Assembly (NCBI GenBank): GCA_013372875.1
Contig: JABXIW010000056.1
Location: forward strand, 1-64,000
DNA from: Gammaproteobacteria bacterium
Lineage (GTDB): Bacteria > Pseudomonadota > Gammaproteobacteria > Enterobacterales > Kangiellaceae
DNA length: 64,000 bases
Reading direction: 5' to 3'
Both the position numbers and the translations under genes were made by a program. The notes below the pieces were generated by a model, which was given only the letters and a program-made list of their open reading frames with translations, was not told where the DNA came from and searched no databases. Positions 28,964 through 40,400 of this stretch are shown here, in pieces; positions within the stretch are counted from its first letter, which is position 1; every line of letters begins with the position of its first letter.

Positions 28964-29580
28964 TAGCGAGCTCCTTGCTTGTTGGTGATCTCTAAACCTT
29001 GTGATTGCAGATAAGCAATTAAGGCTTCCATTTCAGTTTTGCCTTCAACTTCAGCGCTCGAACTTTCGATTTGCTCGTCAGTGTAAGGAACCCCTAGAGT
29101 CTGCATAGCTTTTAGCTTCTTAGGCGTTTTTTCTGATTGGATCAGATTTTCAGCTAGCCAAGGATAAGAGGGCATATTCGACAATGGCACTACATCACGC
29201 GGATTAATCAAATGGACATAATGCCATTCGTCACTATAACGACCGCCGACACGCGCTAAATCAGGCCCAGTACGCTTTGAACCCCATAGGAATGGGAACT
29301 CATAAACATCTTCGCCAGCAACCGAATAGGGGCCAAATCGCTCGGTTTCAGCGCGGAAAGGGCGAACCATTTGCGAGTGACAGACGTGACAGCCTTCTTT
29401 GATATAAACATCACGTCCTTCAAGCTGTAGCGCGGTGTAAGGTTTTAGCCCTTCGACCGGCTCGGTAGTATTTTTCACAAAGAATAACGGCACGATTTCC
29501 GCTAAGCCACCAAAGCTAATGACGATGACAATTAAGATCCCCATTAAAGCGACATTTTTTTCAACTTTTTCATGATTCAT
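28963..29580 (-). CDS. ccoO: cbb3 cytochrome c oxidase subunit II (monoheme CcoO)
   Basis: A 205-residue subunit with an N-terminal membrane anchor (about residues 9-32) and one heme-c site, CHVCH, near residue 64 in the [14 protein letters not shown] context that is diagnostic for CcoO. The [13 protein letters not shown] and MPSYPWL blocks, which contain the axial Met region, follow. It passes electrons from CcoP to CcoN. It starts 11 bases after the ccoN stop with a good ribosome site (AAGGAG). Confidence 0.96.
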   Translation of the reverse strand: MNHEKVEKNVALMGILIVIVISFGGLAEIVPLFFVKNTTEPVEGLKPYTALQLEGRDVYIKEGCHVCHSQMVRPFRAETERFGPYSVAGEDVYEFPFLWGSKRTGPDLARVGGRYSDEWHYVHLINPRDVVPLSNMPSYPWLAENLIQSEKTPKKLKAMQTLGVPYTDEQIESSSAEVEGKTEMEALIAYLQSQGLEITNKQGAR

Positions 29581-29591
29581 GTGGCTTCTCC

Positions 29592-31022
29592 TTAATGTAC
29601 CGGCTCTGGAATACGAGTATCAGCAGCTTCTGGCTTTGCAATAGTTTTCATCACATTGTAAAGCATGATGAACATACCGCTTAGGAACAAGAATCCGCCA
29701 AGTAATCGAATACCATATTGAGGATAGGTATTTTGCAAAATTTGAATCCAAGTGTAAGTTAAAGTGCCGTCTGGATTAGTTGCGCGAGCCATTAGACCTT
29801 GAGTTAAACCAGCAATCCACATAGATGCGATATATAAAACTACGCCAATGGTCGATAACCAGAAGTGCAAATTAATCAACTTAATGCTAAACATCTGCTT
29901 CTTGCCAAATAATCCTGGAATTAATGAGTAGAGCGCACCGATTGAAACCATAGCAACCCAACCTAAGGCTCCAGAATGAACATGACCAATGGTCCAGTCA
30001 GTATAATGAGATAGGGCGTTTACCGTCTTAATTGCCATCATTGGGCCTTCAAAAGTCGACATACCATAGAAAGACAATGACACAATCAAGAATTTCAAAA
30101 TCGGATCGGTTCTTAATTTATGCCAAGCGCCAGATAAGGTCATAATACCGTTGATCATGCCGCCCCAAGATGGTGCCAATAGAATTAGTGAGAACACCAT
30201 GCCTAATGATTGCGCCCAATCGGGAAGGGCTGTGTAGTGCAAATGGTGAGGGCCTGCCCACATATAAACGGCTATTAATGCCCAGAAATGCACAATCGAT
30301 AAGCGATAGGAATAAACCGGGCGTTCCGCTTGTTTTGGCACGAAATAGTACATAATGCCCAAGAAACCAGCCGTTAAGTAGAAACCAACCGCGTTATGCC
30401 CATACCACCACTGAACCATCGCATCGATAGCCCCAGAATAAGCTGAATATGACTTCCAAGAAGTCATATCAATCGGTAATTCAGCACTATTAACTAAGTG
30501 CAGCACCGCAACAGTAATGATAAAGGCGCCAAAGAACCAGTTAGCTACATAAATATGGCTGGTTTTACGCTTGATAATGGTGCCAAAGAATAAAATGGCG
30601 TAAGCGACCCATACAATGGTAATAAGGATATCGATAGGCCATTCCAACTCCGCATATTCCTTAGCGGTGGTAAAGCCCATCGGCAGGGTAATCGCAGCTA
30701 ACACAATCACCGCCTGCCAGCCCCAGAACACAAATGCGGCCAATTTATCGCTAATTAAGCGCGTATGACAGGTTCTTTGCACACAATACAAGGAAGTTGC
30801 CATCAGCACGCAACCACCAAAGGCAAAGATCACCGCATTGGTATGTAATGGCCTTAAACGCCCATAACTGAGCCAAGCCGTATCGAAATTAAGCGCTGGC
30901 ATCCATAACTGGGCGGCAATTAAAACCCCAACAGCCATACCAACGATTCCCCAAACAACTGCCATTATTGAAAACTGGCGTATAACCTTATAGCTATAAT
31001 TGTTACTCGTGTTTTCTACCAT
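29592..31022 (-). CDS. ccoN: cbb3 cytochrome c oxidase subunit I (CcoN)
   Basis: The 476-residue catalytic subunit with twelve predicted transmembrane helices, which reduces oxygen and pumps protons with high oxygen affinity. The conserved His ligands for the low-spin heme, the high-spin heme and CuB lie in blocks such as [44 protein letters not shown] and [14 protein letters not shown]. It heads the ccoNOQPGHIS operon. The nearest Anr box is about 235 bases upstream, implying a leader of roughly 200 bases or a further unseen site. Confidence 0.97.
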   Translation of the reverse strand: MVENTSNNYSYKVIRQFSIMAVVWGIVGMAVGVLIAAQLWMPALNFDTAWLSYGRLRPLHTNAVIFAFGGCVLMATSLYCVQRTCHTRLISDKLAAFVFWGWQAVIVLAAITLPMGFTTAKEYAELEWPIDILITIVWVAYAILFFGTIIKRKTSHIYVANWFFGAFIITVAVLHLVNSAELPIDMTSWKSYSAYSGAIDAMVQWWYGHNAVGFYLTAGFLGIMYYFVPKQAERPVYSYRLSIVHFWALIAVYMWAGPHHLHYTALPDWAQSLGMVFSLILLAPSWGGMINGIMTLSGAWHKLRTDPILKFLIVSLSFYGMSTFEGPMMAIKTVNALSHYTDWTIGHVHSGALGWVAMVSIGALYSLIPGLFGKKQMFSIKLINLHFWLSTIGVVLYIASMWIAGLTQGLMARATNPDGTLTYTWIQILQNTYPQYGIRLLGGFLFLSGMFIMLYNVMKTIAKPEAADTRIPEPVH

Positions 31023-31435
31023 TCAATTCACCTTGAAGTAGGTCGTACCTTGTTTTTCGCAACTGTATTATCTACTTCTACAATAACAGCTTATTGTGAC
31101 TGTCCAACTAATGTAGTTCATAAACTATACTATAAAAACAATATGTTAGCGTATTCTTTATGTTTATAAACAATTAAAGTTGTTCATAAAAACTTACATA
31201 CAAAAACGCTATTCTTAACGGCAACTAATTTAGATCATTATTCATTTAAGAAATTGACATAGATCAAGTCTATGATTTATTTAGAATAAGCCATAGCTTA
31301 TATAATAACCAAACTCTCTTGAGGTTGAAATTTCTTCTAACTGTAGTATCATCCTGCCTGAAAATTATACAAGGAAGTCATAATAATAAGAGCTTCCTAG
31401 AATAAAAATAAACATATAGCACTGAAGGAGCCCTC
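31023..31435. other. Intergenic region between ccoN and the RHS toxin gene
   Basis: A 413-base AT-rich gap between divergent genes. I find one Anr box (31254-31267) and a ribosome site AAGGAG (31425-31430) for the toxin gene. No ORF of convincing quality and no tRNA is visible. Because the two genes diverge, both promoters must lie here. Confidence 0.8.
31254..31267. promoter_or_regulatory. Anr/Fnr box between ccoN and the RHS toxin gene
   Basis: TTGACATAGATCAA matches the Anr consensus TTGAC-N4-ATCAA. It is about 235 bases upstream of ccoN and about 175 bases upstream of the divergent toxin start, so it could act on either gene; ccoN is the expected target. Confidence 0.75.
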
Positions 31436-34400
31436 ATGCGCGCTTTACTTACCAGCGTAATTAAGCTGGCATTTATTATTTGCCTACTGATTTTTACAAA
31501 TACACTGGAAGCAAGATTGCCATTTCCAGGAGGGGGCGGCGGAACCACAACACCTACGCCTTCAACACCGGGAGCTGCTAGTGTATCTCCATCAAACTCA
31601 ACTGATGGTGCTTTAACGGTTAGCTGGGGAGCCTCTTCAGGCTTAGGACTGGGATATGATTCATTTGGTACATACTTAGTTTTTGAGTCTAAGAACGGAG
31701 GCAGCTTCAATCTCGTCGATGAAGTTGGCCCTACTCATACCTCAAAGACCTTAATGTCGCGCGGTGATGGTTCCTATAAATATTACGTAAAAGCCTGTAA
31801 TGAAAACTTAAATACTGGCGTCAAAATGTGTAGCGGTAACAGTAGTCAGTCGGGTACTGCAACTGTTCGTAAAAAACCAAGCACTCCTTCAGCTCCAAGT
31901 ATTTCAACCACTAATAGCACAGGCTCTGTAACTGTTTCATGGTCAAAACCTAGCGGGACAGTAACGTATTACAGTCTTCAACGTAGGAAGAATTCTGGAA
32001 GTTGGTCAACGGTAGTGTCCAGCCTGTCGGCAACGAGCAGAACTGTTTCAGGGCTATCGGACGGTAGTTGGGATTTCAGAGTGCGCGCTTGTAACTCTGC
32101 TTCTTGGTCTTGTAGCAGTTATAGTTCTGACTCTGCTAATGCAACAGTCCGAGTTCGTCCTTCCTCGCCAAGTGCTCCAAGTGTTTCAAATTCGACTAGC
32201 ACAGGTTCAGTAACCGTTTCATGGTCAAAGCCAAGCGGTACTGTGAGTTACTACAACTTACAACGACGCCAAGGTAGTGGGAGTTGGACAAATGTTGGAG
32301 GCAATATAACCGCAACCAGCCACACCGTAACAAGCCTTTCCGACGGCTCATGGGATTTTAGGGTTCGTGCTTGTAATACAGCTTCATGGGCTTGTTCAAG
32401 CTATGGCGCTGATTCGGCTAATTCTACTGTTCGTAAAAAACCGAGTACACCTTCTAAGCCCAATATTTCTGCCACAACGAGTACTGGTTCATTAACCGTT
32501 TCTTGGTCGAAGCCAAGCGGCACTGTTACATATTACAGCTTACAAAAAAGAAACGGCAGTGGAAGTTGGTCAACCGTAACTTCAAACACCTCTTCAACGA
32601 GTTATACGATTCAACTAACTGACGGCTCATGGGACTTTAGAGTTCAAGCTTGTAATGAATTTTCGTGGGCTTGTTCGAGTTACAGTACAGACTCTAATAA
32701 CAGTACAGTCAGGAAAAACCCCTCTACGCCGCCGAAGCCGTCAATATCAACGTCTGAAAGCACAGGCTCGGTTACTGTTAGTTGGAGTAAACCCTCTGGT
32801 ACTGTTTCGTTCTACAGCTTGCAAAAACGTAATGGTAGCGGAAGTTGGTCAACCGTAACATCAAGTACTTCTTCAACCAGCTATACAGTTTCAAATTTAG
32901 GAGATGGTGCTTGGACATTTAGAGTTCAAGCTTGTAATGGTTATCCATGGGCGTGCTCCAGTTATAGCACCAGCTCTTCAAGCTCAACGGTCAGGTTAAA
33001 GCCTTCAACCCCGGCAATTCCAACAATTTCTTCAGCTACAAGTACTGGTAGCGTTACATTAAGTTGGACAAAGCCAAGTGGAACCGTTTCGTTCTATAAG
33101 ATTGAAAAGAGGAATAACTCGGGTAGTTGGTCTTCGGTTACTCTGAGCACCTCGAGTTTAAGTCACGCTATTGGCGACTTATCTGATGGCAGCTGGGATT
33201 TCAGGGTAAGCGCGTGTAATGGATATTGGTGGTCTTGCTCCAGCTTTAGTTCGGACTCCGCCAATGCTAAGGTTCGACTGAAGCCTTCGACTCCTGCTAC
33301 GCCTTCAATTTCAACAACGACCAGTACAGCTAGCTCTGTAACAGTGAGTTGGAGCAAACCCTCAGGTAACGTAAGTCATTATCAGTTACAAAGACGTAAA
33401 GGTTCTGGAAGCTGGACAAATGTTTCAACGAATATTTCAGGACTAAGTAAAACAGTGACAGGACTTACAGACGGTACTTGGGACTTTAGGGTATCTGCTT
33501 GTAACGATGAAGCATGGGCTTGCTCAGGTTATAGTGCCGACTCTTCGAATCTTACGGTTCGGTTTAAACCGTCGACCCCAACCGCGCCAGGGTTGGTATT
33601 TTCTGCTCCGAATAAATTAACTACTGTAAGCTGGAGCAAGCCTACAGGAACTGTAACCTATTATAACCTTGAAAGAAGCTATAACAGTAGTAACTGGGTT
33701 CAAGATAGCGGTATTACGAGCACTAGTAAATCTTATTCGGATTTGGCTGACGGTACTTGGAAGCTTAAGGTTCAGGCCTGTAATGAGTTTGCATGGGCTT
33801 GTTCGAGCTTTAGCTCTGGCTCTACGATAAGTGTTCTAAACTTGCCTGGAGTTCCTGCTTCCATAACGGTGCCTACAACAACGGATACGGATGCAAGTCA
33901 TACCATTTCTTGGGGAGAAGCTTCTGGTAGCTTGCTGACAGCCTATAAACTAGAGGAACGGCTAAAGCCCTACGGCAATAGCAGTTACGGGGCCTGGGAA
34001 GAAGTTCATAGCAGTACTTCTCGCTCTAAACATTTTGATAATCGAGCGGACGGTGATTGGCAGTATCGGGTTCGAGCTTGTAATGCAACGGGGTGTGGTA
34101 ATTATAAAAACTCTTCTACGGTTACGGTTTTAAGAATTCCGTACTCTCCAGTTAACCCGACTGTTCCTTCTTCTGATGCTGATGGTTCTTATACGGTATC
34201 TTGGCAAGCACCTTCAAGTGTCGTCAGTCGATATGAATATTCAGAAAGTCCAAGTTTCAGCTCATGGCACTCTGTTGGGTTGGCTACATCAAAGCAAATT
34301 AACGGTAAAGGCGATGGTGGGTTTAGCTACCGAGTCCGTGCATGTAATGCTTCTGGTTGTGGTATTTACTCGGCAACCAATACGGTAACGGTGAATCATC

Positions 34401-37400
34401 CGACACCTGATGCCCCAGTAAGTATCACGGTTCCTGCTGAAACTGGGGAGGCAACTTATGTGGTTTCTTGGGGAGCTGCAACTTCTTCCGTAGCAGATAA
34501 ATATCAGCTTGCTCATCAGCATGAGTCAGGTAGCTGGACGGCTTGGGAAAACAAGGGTGCTGTATTGTCTGCAGAGGTTACAGTCGATAATAATGGTTTC
34601 TGGAAGCATAAAGTACGAGCCTGTAATGATATTCCTGGCGGAACTAAATGTGGGCCTGAAAAAATATCGTCCAGTGTGGATGTGAAGCTTCCTCCGAATT
34701 GGGCGTTCCCGAATGGTACCGTTGCCGATCAATTTAATGGCCACATCGATACCATATCAGGCGATAGCAACGTTGGGGTTTTAGAAGGCAAAGCGGGTGT
34801 TTCAGGCGGTGCCGCCAATTACTCCGTTCCAGTTGCCTTGCCTCCGGGTCGTAAAGGCATGCAGCCATCAGTCTCAATGAATTACAGCTCTAGAAGTGGT
34901 AATGGCGTGATGGGTATTGGTTTTGCTTTATCAGCAGGCTCTAGTATCAGTCGTTGTGGTTCAATTGCCGATATTGATGGTGCTAATCTAGGGGTTCAAT
35001 ATTCGACTCAAGATAAGCTGTGCCTTGATGGAAAGCGCTTAGTTAATGTATCCGGTTCTTACGGTTACTCTGGCACTGTTTATCGTACGGAGATGGATTC
35101 ATTTGTCCGAGTTACTCAAAAAGGCGGCGGCATCAATAGTGCAAGCACTTATTTTGAAGTACATACTAAAGACAATAAAATTAGCGTTTACGGTAATAAT
35201 ACTTTAAACAATTACTCGAAAGTTCAGCCAGAAGGCGCACCTGCGACCTTAAGTTGGTTAATTGATTCGACACGAGATTATTCCTCTAATGCCATTCATT
35301 ATCGTTATAAGCACGGTGCGAACAGCGGTGAGGTGTTGCTGGATAGAATTCAATACACAGGTACCAGCGATGGCTCTAGCAACTCTCCTGGTAACCGAGT
35401 AGTAATTTTTTCTTACGAGCCAAGAACGGATGTTTCAACCTCGTATCTAGCCGGCGGTAAATCTCGTCAAACACAACGCTTGAATAAGGTGTCTACTCAT
35501 TACGATGGCACAACGATTCGCGAATATAACGTTGTTTATAAGTACAGTGCTGCGACCAATCAATCGTTAGTTGAAAGCATACAAGAATGCGCCTATAAAA
35601 ATGGTATATCTTCTTGCTTACCAAAAACGGACTTTAATTGGCAAGATGCTCCGATGACTTACGAGTTAGAGCCATTTACTTTGACCATGGAGAATGGAAA
35701 TACTATTTCACCGTATCAAGGCTATTCAATAACAGATCCTCGCGCGCCAAATGTAAGCCACAACTCGGTGCTATTTGATGAAATTATGCCACGTGGTGAT
35801 TTAAATGGAGATGGCGTTAAAGATTGGTATGGAAGTAATTCACCTTCTCACCCAAAAGGCTATTTCTTTAACGCAGAAGGGAAGCAAGGCGTTGAACATG
35901 GATTCTCAGCAAATAATTGTGGAGTCCCATTTGCGTATCGAGAAGAGTTAGCATGTAGTTTTGCAGATTTTAACATGGATGGTAGAACCGATGTCTGGAT
36001 TGGCTCTGCAACTTCAAGCCAATCATTAAAGCTTAGATATACAAAAGTTGATTCTAATGGCGAAGTATATTTTGGAGATGAGGTTGACACTGAGATCGTA
36101 ACTGAGAGAGATTACTCGGTAGAGCTATCACAATATTACGGTTATACCCAACCTTCGTTAATCCCAGATATTTCTGATTATAATGGAGATGGTTTGCCTG
36201 ATCTTCTGGTGTATAGTAGTCGAGAGATTTTTGTCTATTTACATAATGGGGATGTCAATGGAGGTAACCCTTATACTATTGCCCCCATATCCGCACATAA
36301 ATATTTAACAGCTGCTATTCCTGCTGGGCCGCATGTTGCTCCTCAAGACAAAAACGCCGAAAGTATTAGTAATATCGGTGACGTTGACGGTAACGGGCTT
36401 CCAGATCTTTTGTTGGTAAAAACTATTGCATACTCTGAAAGCAGCGGTAGTAATTATTTTTTACCACAGCCGCGACCAAAGGCAATCTTGTTAACTCAGC
36501 GTTCGGGTAGTGGCATATCTTTTATCAATAAAGATTTAACACAGCATTGTGTAAATGGATATTACTTTAAATTTATTGATGTGAATGCAGATGGTCTCTC
36601 TGATTTTATTTGCTCTGATGGTAGTGGAACTACGCTTAGTATTAACGAAGGGAATGCCGACTTTTCTTCTAGAATACCTCTTGGAGTAGATTTAGGTTTA
36701 GTAAGAAACCTAAAGATTAAGAGCGGATACGAGTATAGCGGAGATGGCTTAGCACAAAAAATTATGTCAGAGCCAGTCACTGAGTATCGATATGCTCCAG
36801 GCTTTAAAGTGGCTGATATTAACGGTGACGGTAAAACCGAACTGTTAATTCCTAATCAGAGAGTAATTGAGTCTTGTTTATATGCTTATGCTTATGATCT
36901 TAAGGAAAAACAAAACAAGTTAACGGAATTTTGTGCCAATGATGAAGTTGATACACCGCTATTAGGTGGGCTTTATGGCAAATATATGTATGAGGAATAT
37001 TTTACAGTTCCTCCTGCTTGTTCTACTTGCGCTCCCATTCAGTATTCAAGAACTTATTTGAAAGATATGCCAGGTGCTCAACAAGACGATAGTATTTATC
37101 AGTATGACGCTATCTATTTTGATGAAAATCCTGATGGTTCAATTGCAACTCGAAAAGAAGACTCTGGCTTTGTTGGTCCTCTGAAACAAGGAGCCTTTAT
37201 TGATACTTATGGTAATGGATTAACAGATTTCGTATTTACCTATGGCCCTACAAATGAAGACTCTCCAGCGTATATTCCAACCTCAGAAAGTTCGAAGCAC
37301 GCTATATTACAGCGCAATTTTGATACTTACGTTTACCGAAATCGTGGCTCGGCTTCTGGTGATGATTATGCTCCAGTGAATATGTTGAAGTCGGTAGTTA

Positions 37401-40400
37401 ATGGTTTTGCGCATAAATCTGAGTGGGAATATAAACCGTTAAGCACTGGCAAAAAACAAAACAATAATTTGCCACTGTATGCGTCCGATTATGACCAAAC
37501 GGATACGGATTCAGATTATTTTCATTTTGCATCAAGCATGTACGTGGTTTCAGACTTTAAACAAAGTGATGGTATTGGTGGCGATTTAACCACTCAATAT
37601 CGTTACAAAGGTGCTATGTATAATGTTCGTGGGCGTGGCTTCCAAGGTTTTAATCAGGTTGCAGTTGATAGTTTGGATTCCGGCTTACGCTCGGTAACAG
37701 ATTTCCATCAGAAATACCCATTGGCAGGGCAAGTTAAACAAGCGCGTTCTTGTTTAATAACAGATAACTCAAAGGATTGTTCGGTTAATCCGATCAATAA
37801 AACCACAGTTTCTGACTACCATGTGATTAATACCACTAGCAAAAGTAAATGGGTTATTGCTGGAAATAGTGTCAAAGAAGAATTTGATTTGGCTAACCGA
37901 AATTTACGTTTATCTAAGGTAAATTCGATTTTAGGGAATCAAGTAGGGGTGGACATCGATACTTATGGTAACGTCTTGCTCTCCACTCAAATAGTTGATG
38001 ATGGCTTTGGGGTTGTCACTAGCACTACCACTAATCAATTTGATACAGGTGCACAATCTTCTGGTTGGTGGAATAAATTATTGGAGACCAAAGTTGATAC
38101 CTCTCAAGTGTCTAATCGCAATACAACTATTGGCGCTCCAACCGCGACGGGTACAGACTATGATAAATGGACCAAGACCAATTTTGTTTATAGTGGAATT
38201 GGACAGACTCATCGTATTCCTAATGAAACTCTAACGAGTGCTAGCGACACCTCATTAACCCATAAAGTGGTAATTGATAGTGTCTCGAATTACGGCCTTC
38301 CTACCTCGATAACAACCCATGGTCAGAAGTATGACGGCTCTAATTTAACTACTCGACAAGTCAGTACTGTATACAGTAATGATGGTTACTTCCCTCAAAC
38401 CGTAACCCAGGAAAACGGCGGTTATGATCTAATTTCGAGTTCTACGGTTTCTCCTATCCATGGTCAGGTGAAAGTAACTACCGATCCTAATGGTATCAGC
38501 GTTACGACCACTTACGATCCGTTTGGGCGAGTGGAGTCGCAAACGGTTCCAGGTGGAAAAATCATCGAAACGGGTTATCAATGGTGTACGTCTACGTACT
38601 GCCCTGACTCAAAGAGTAAGTATTTAGTGTTCACCAAGCAAGAGGGCAGCCCAACCGTTAAAACCTACAAGGATCAGCTTAACAGAGACTTGATGGTTGA
38701 AACTCAAGGTTTCGGAGGACAAGCCATTTATACGCGTATGGGTTATGACGCTTTGGGCCGTAAAGTTTTAGAAACTAAGCCATCATTTGATTCTTTCAGT
38801 GATGTGGGAACAAGATACTTAAGCTTCGATCCTTTAGGCCGCTTAACCCATAAAGAGACCGATCAAGCAAATTACAGTACGATGACCACTATTTATAGCT
38901 ATACCGGCCATCAGACCAATATTACTGCTTCCGATAGAGGCACCATCTTAGAGATGAGTAAAACTTATTCGGGAACTGGTAAGCTGATGCGTACTGTTGA
39001 TGCGATGCTTGGTCAAACAAGGTATGCCTATGATGGTACCGGCAATCCAATTACTTTGATGGATGCTAATAATAATCCTATTCATGCTTGGTATAACGGT
39101 TTAGGCCACAAAACCAAAGTGGACGATCCGAATATGGGTATCAAAACTTTTGCCTACAACACCTTCGGTGAAGTTGAGCGAGAGCAAGATGCTAATGGCA
39201 ATATTTTAGCCATGTCTTATGACCGTTTGGGCAGAATGTATCAAAGAACTATTAATAGCAGCTTAGATGCTAGTTGGACCTTTGATTCTCGACCCAATGG
39301 TTTAGGTTTAGCGGCAACCGAAAATGGTGTTGGAATTAGTAAGTTGTTCAGTTATGACAATCTATCAAGACCTGTTAATCAAACTACAACTATTGATGGT
39401 TTCACTTACAATACCTTAACGGAATACGACTCTAACTACGGTCGCGTTAAAGCAGTTCAATATCCAAGTGATATCAAAGTTGCTACTGAGTACGACCCTT
39501 ATGGTTATCAAACTAAGTTAATCAATGCTGGCTCAGGCTTTGTCTATCAAGAAGTGACGCAAAGAGATGCTTTATTAAACTTGACTCAATCGAAGTCGAA
39601 TGCTGGCTCATTAACTGAGCAAAGATTCTATTGGCCTGAATCGGGTCAAATGAGAAATATTACTGTTTCGACAACAAATGGAGATAGTCCACTGCATAAA
39701 TTGTGGTATGACTATAGCGCTTTTGGCAACTTAGCTTGGCAAGAACAATGGTATAAAAACGGCGCTCAATGGCTCTCGAGTCGTGAGGATTATCAATACG
39801 ATAACTTGCATCGTCTAAGACATAGCTATAGAACTTTCGACGGTTCCCATACTGAGTCTCCTATTGATTATGATTATGATGCAGTTGGCAATTTAACGTT
39901 AAAGACAGATTACGCAGCAACGCTTTCTTACGGCAACAATGGTAAGTCGTTGGGAGGTAATGCTGGTCCTAACGCCGTTAGACAAATTGCAAAACTATTA
40001 TCTGGAGGTGGAACGACAAGTGTTAATTACACTTACGATAATAATGGTAATTTGCAGTCAGGTGACGGTAAAAGCATCACTTATAATGCTTTTAATAAGC
40101 CCATAACTATCACTAAAAACGGTGCAGTCAGTGCATTTAACTATGGTGCAGATCTCATGCGCTATAAACAAGTGAAGTCAGGATCTGGAGCTGACGAAAC
40201 CACGATTTATCTCGATAAATTAGTGGAAATAGTAACTAAAGGGAATTTGAAGACTACTAAGACTTACATTGGTGACGTCGCTATTGTGACTAAAGAGGAA
40301 TCTTCAGCCTCTGCTTTACCGAGCCATAAAATCGCATTTACGCACCGAGATAGATTGGGCTCTGTGATTACTTTAACAGATCATGTTAATAATGTATTTG

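Noticed and set aside
31868..33842. CRISPR-like tandem repeat
   Set aside because: The repeats are 282-base coding FN3 units in one frame, without spacers or cas genes. No CRISPR array was seen anywhere in the window.
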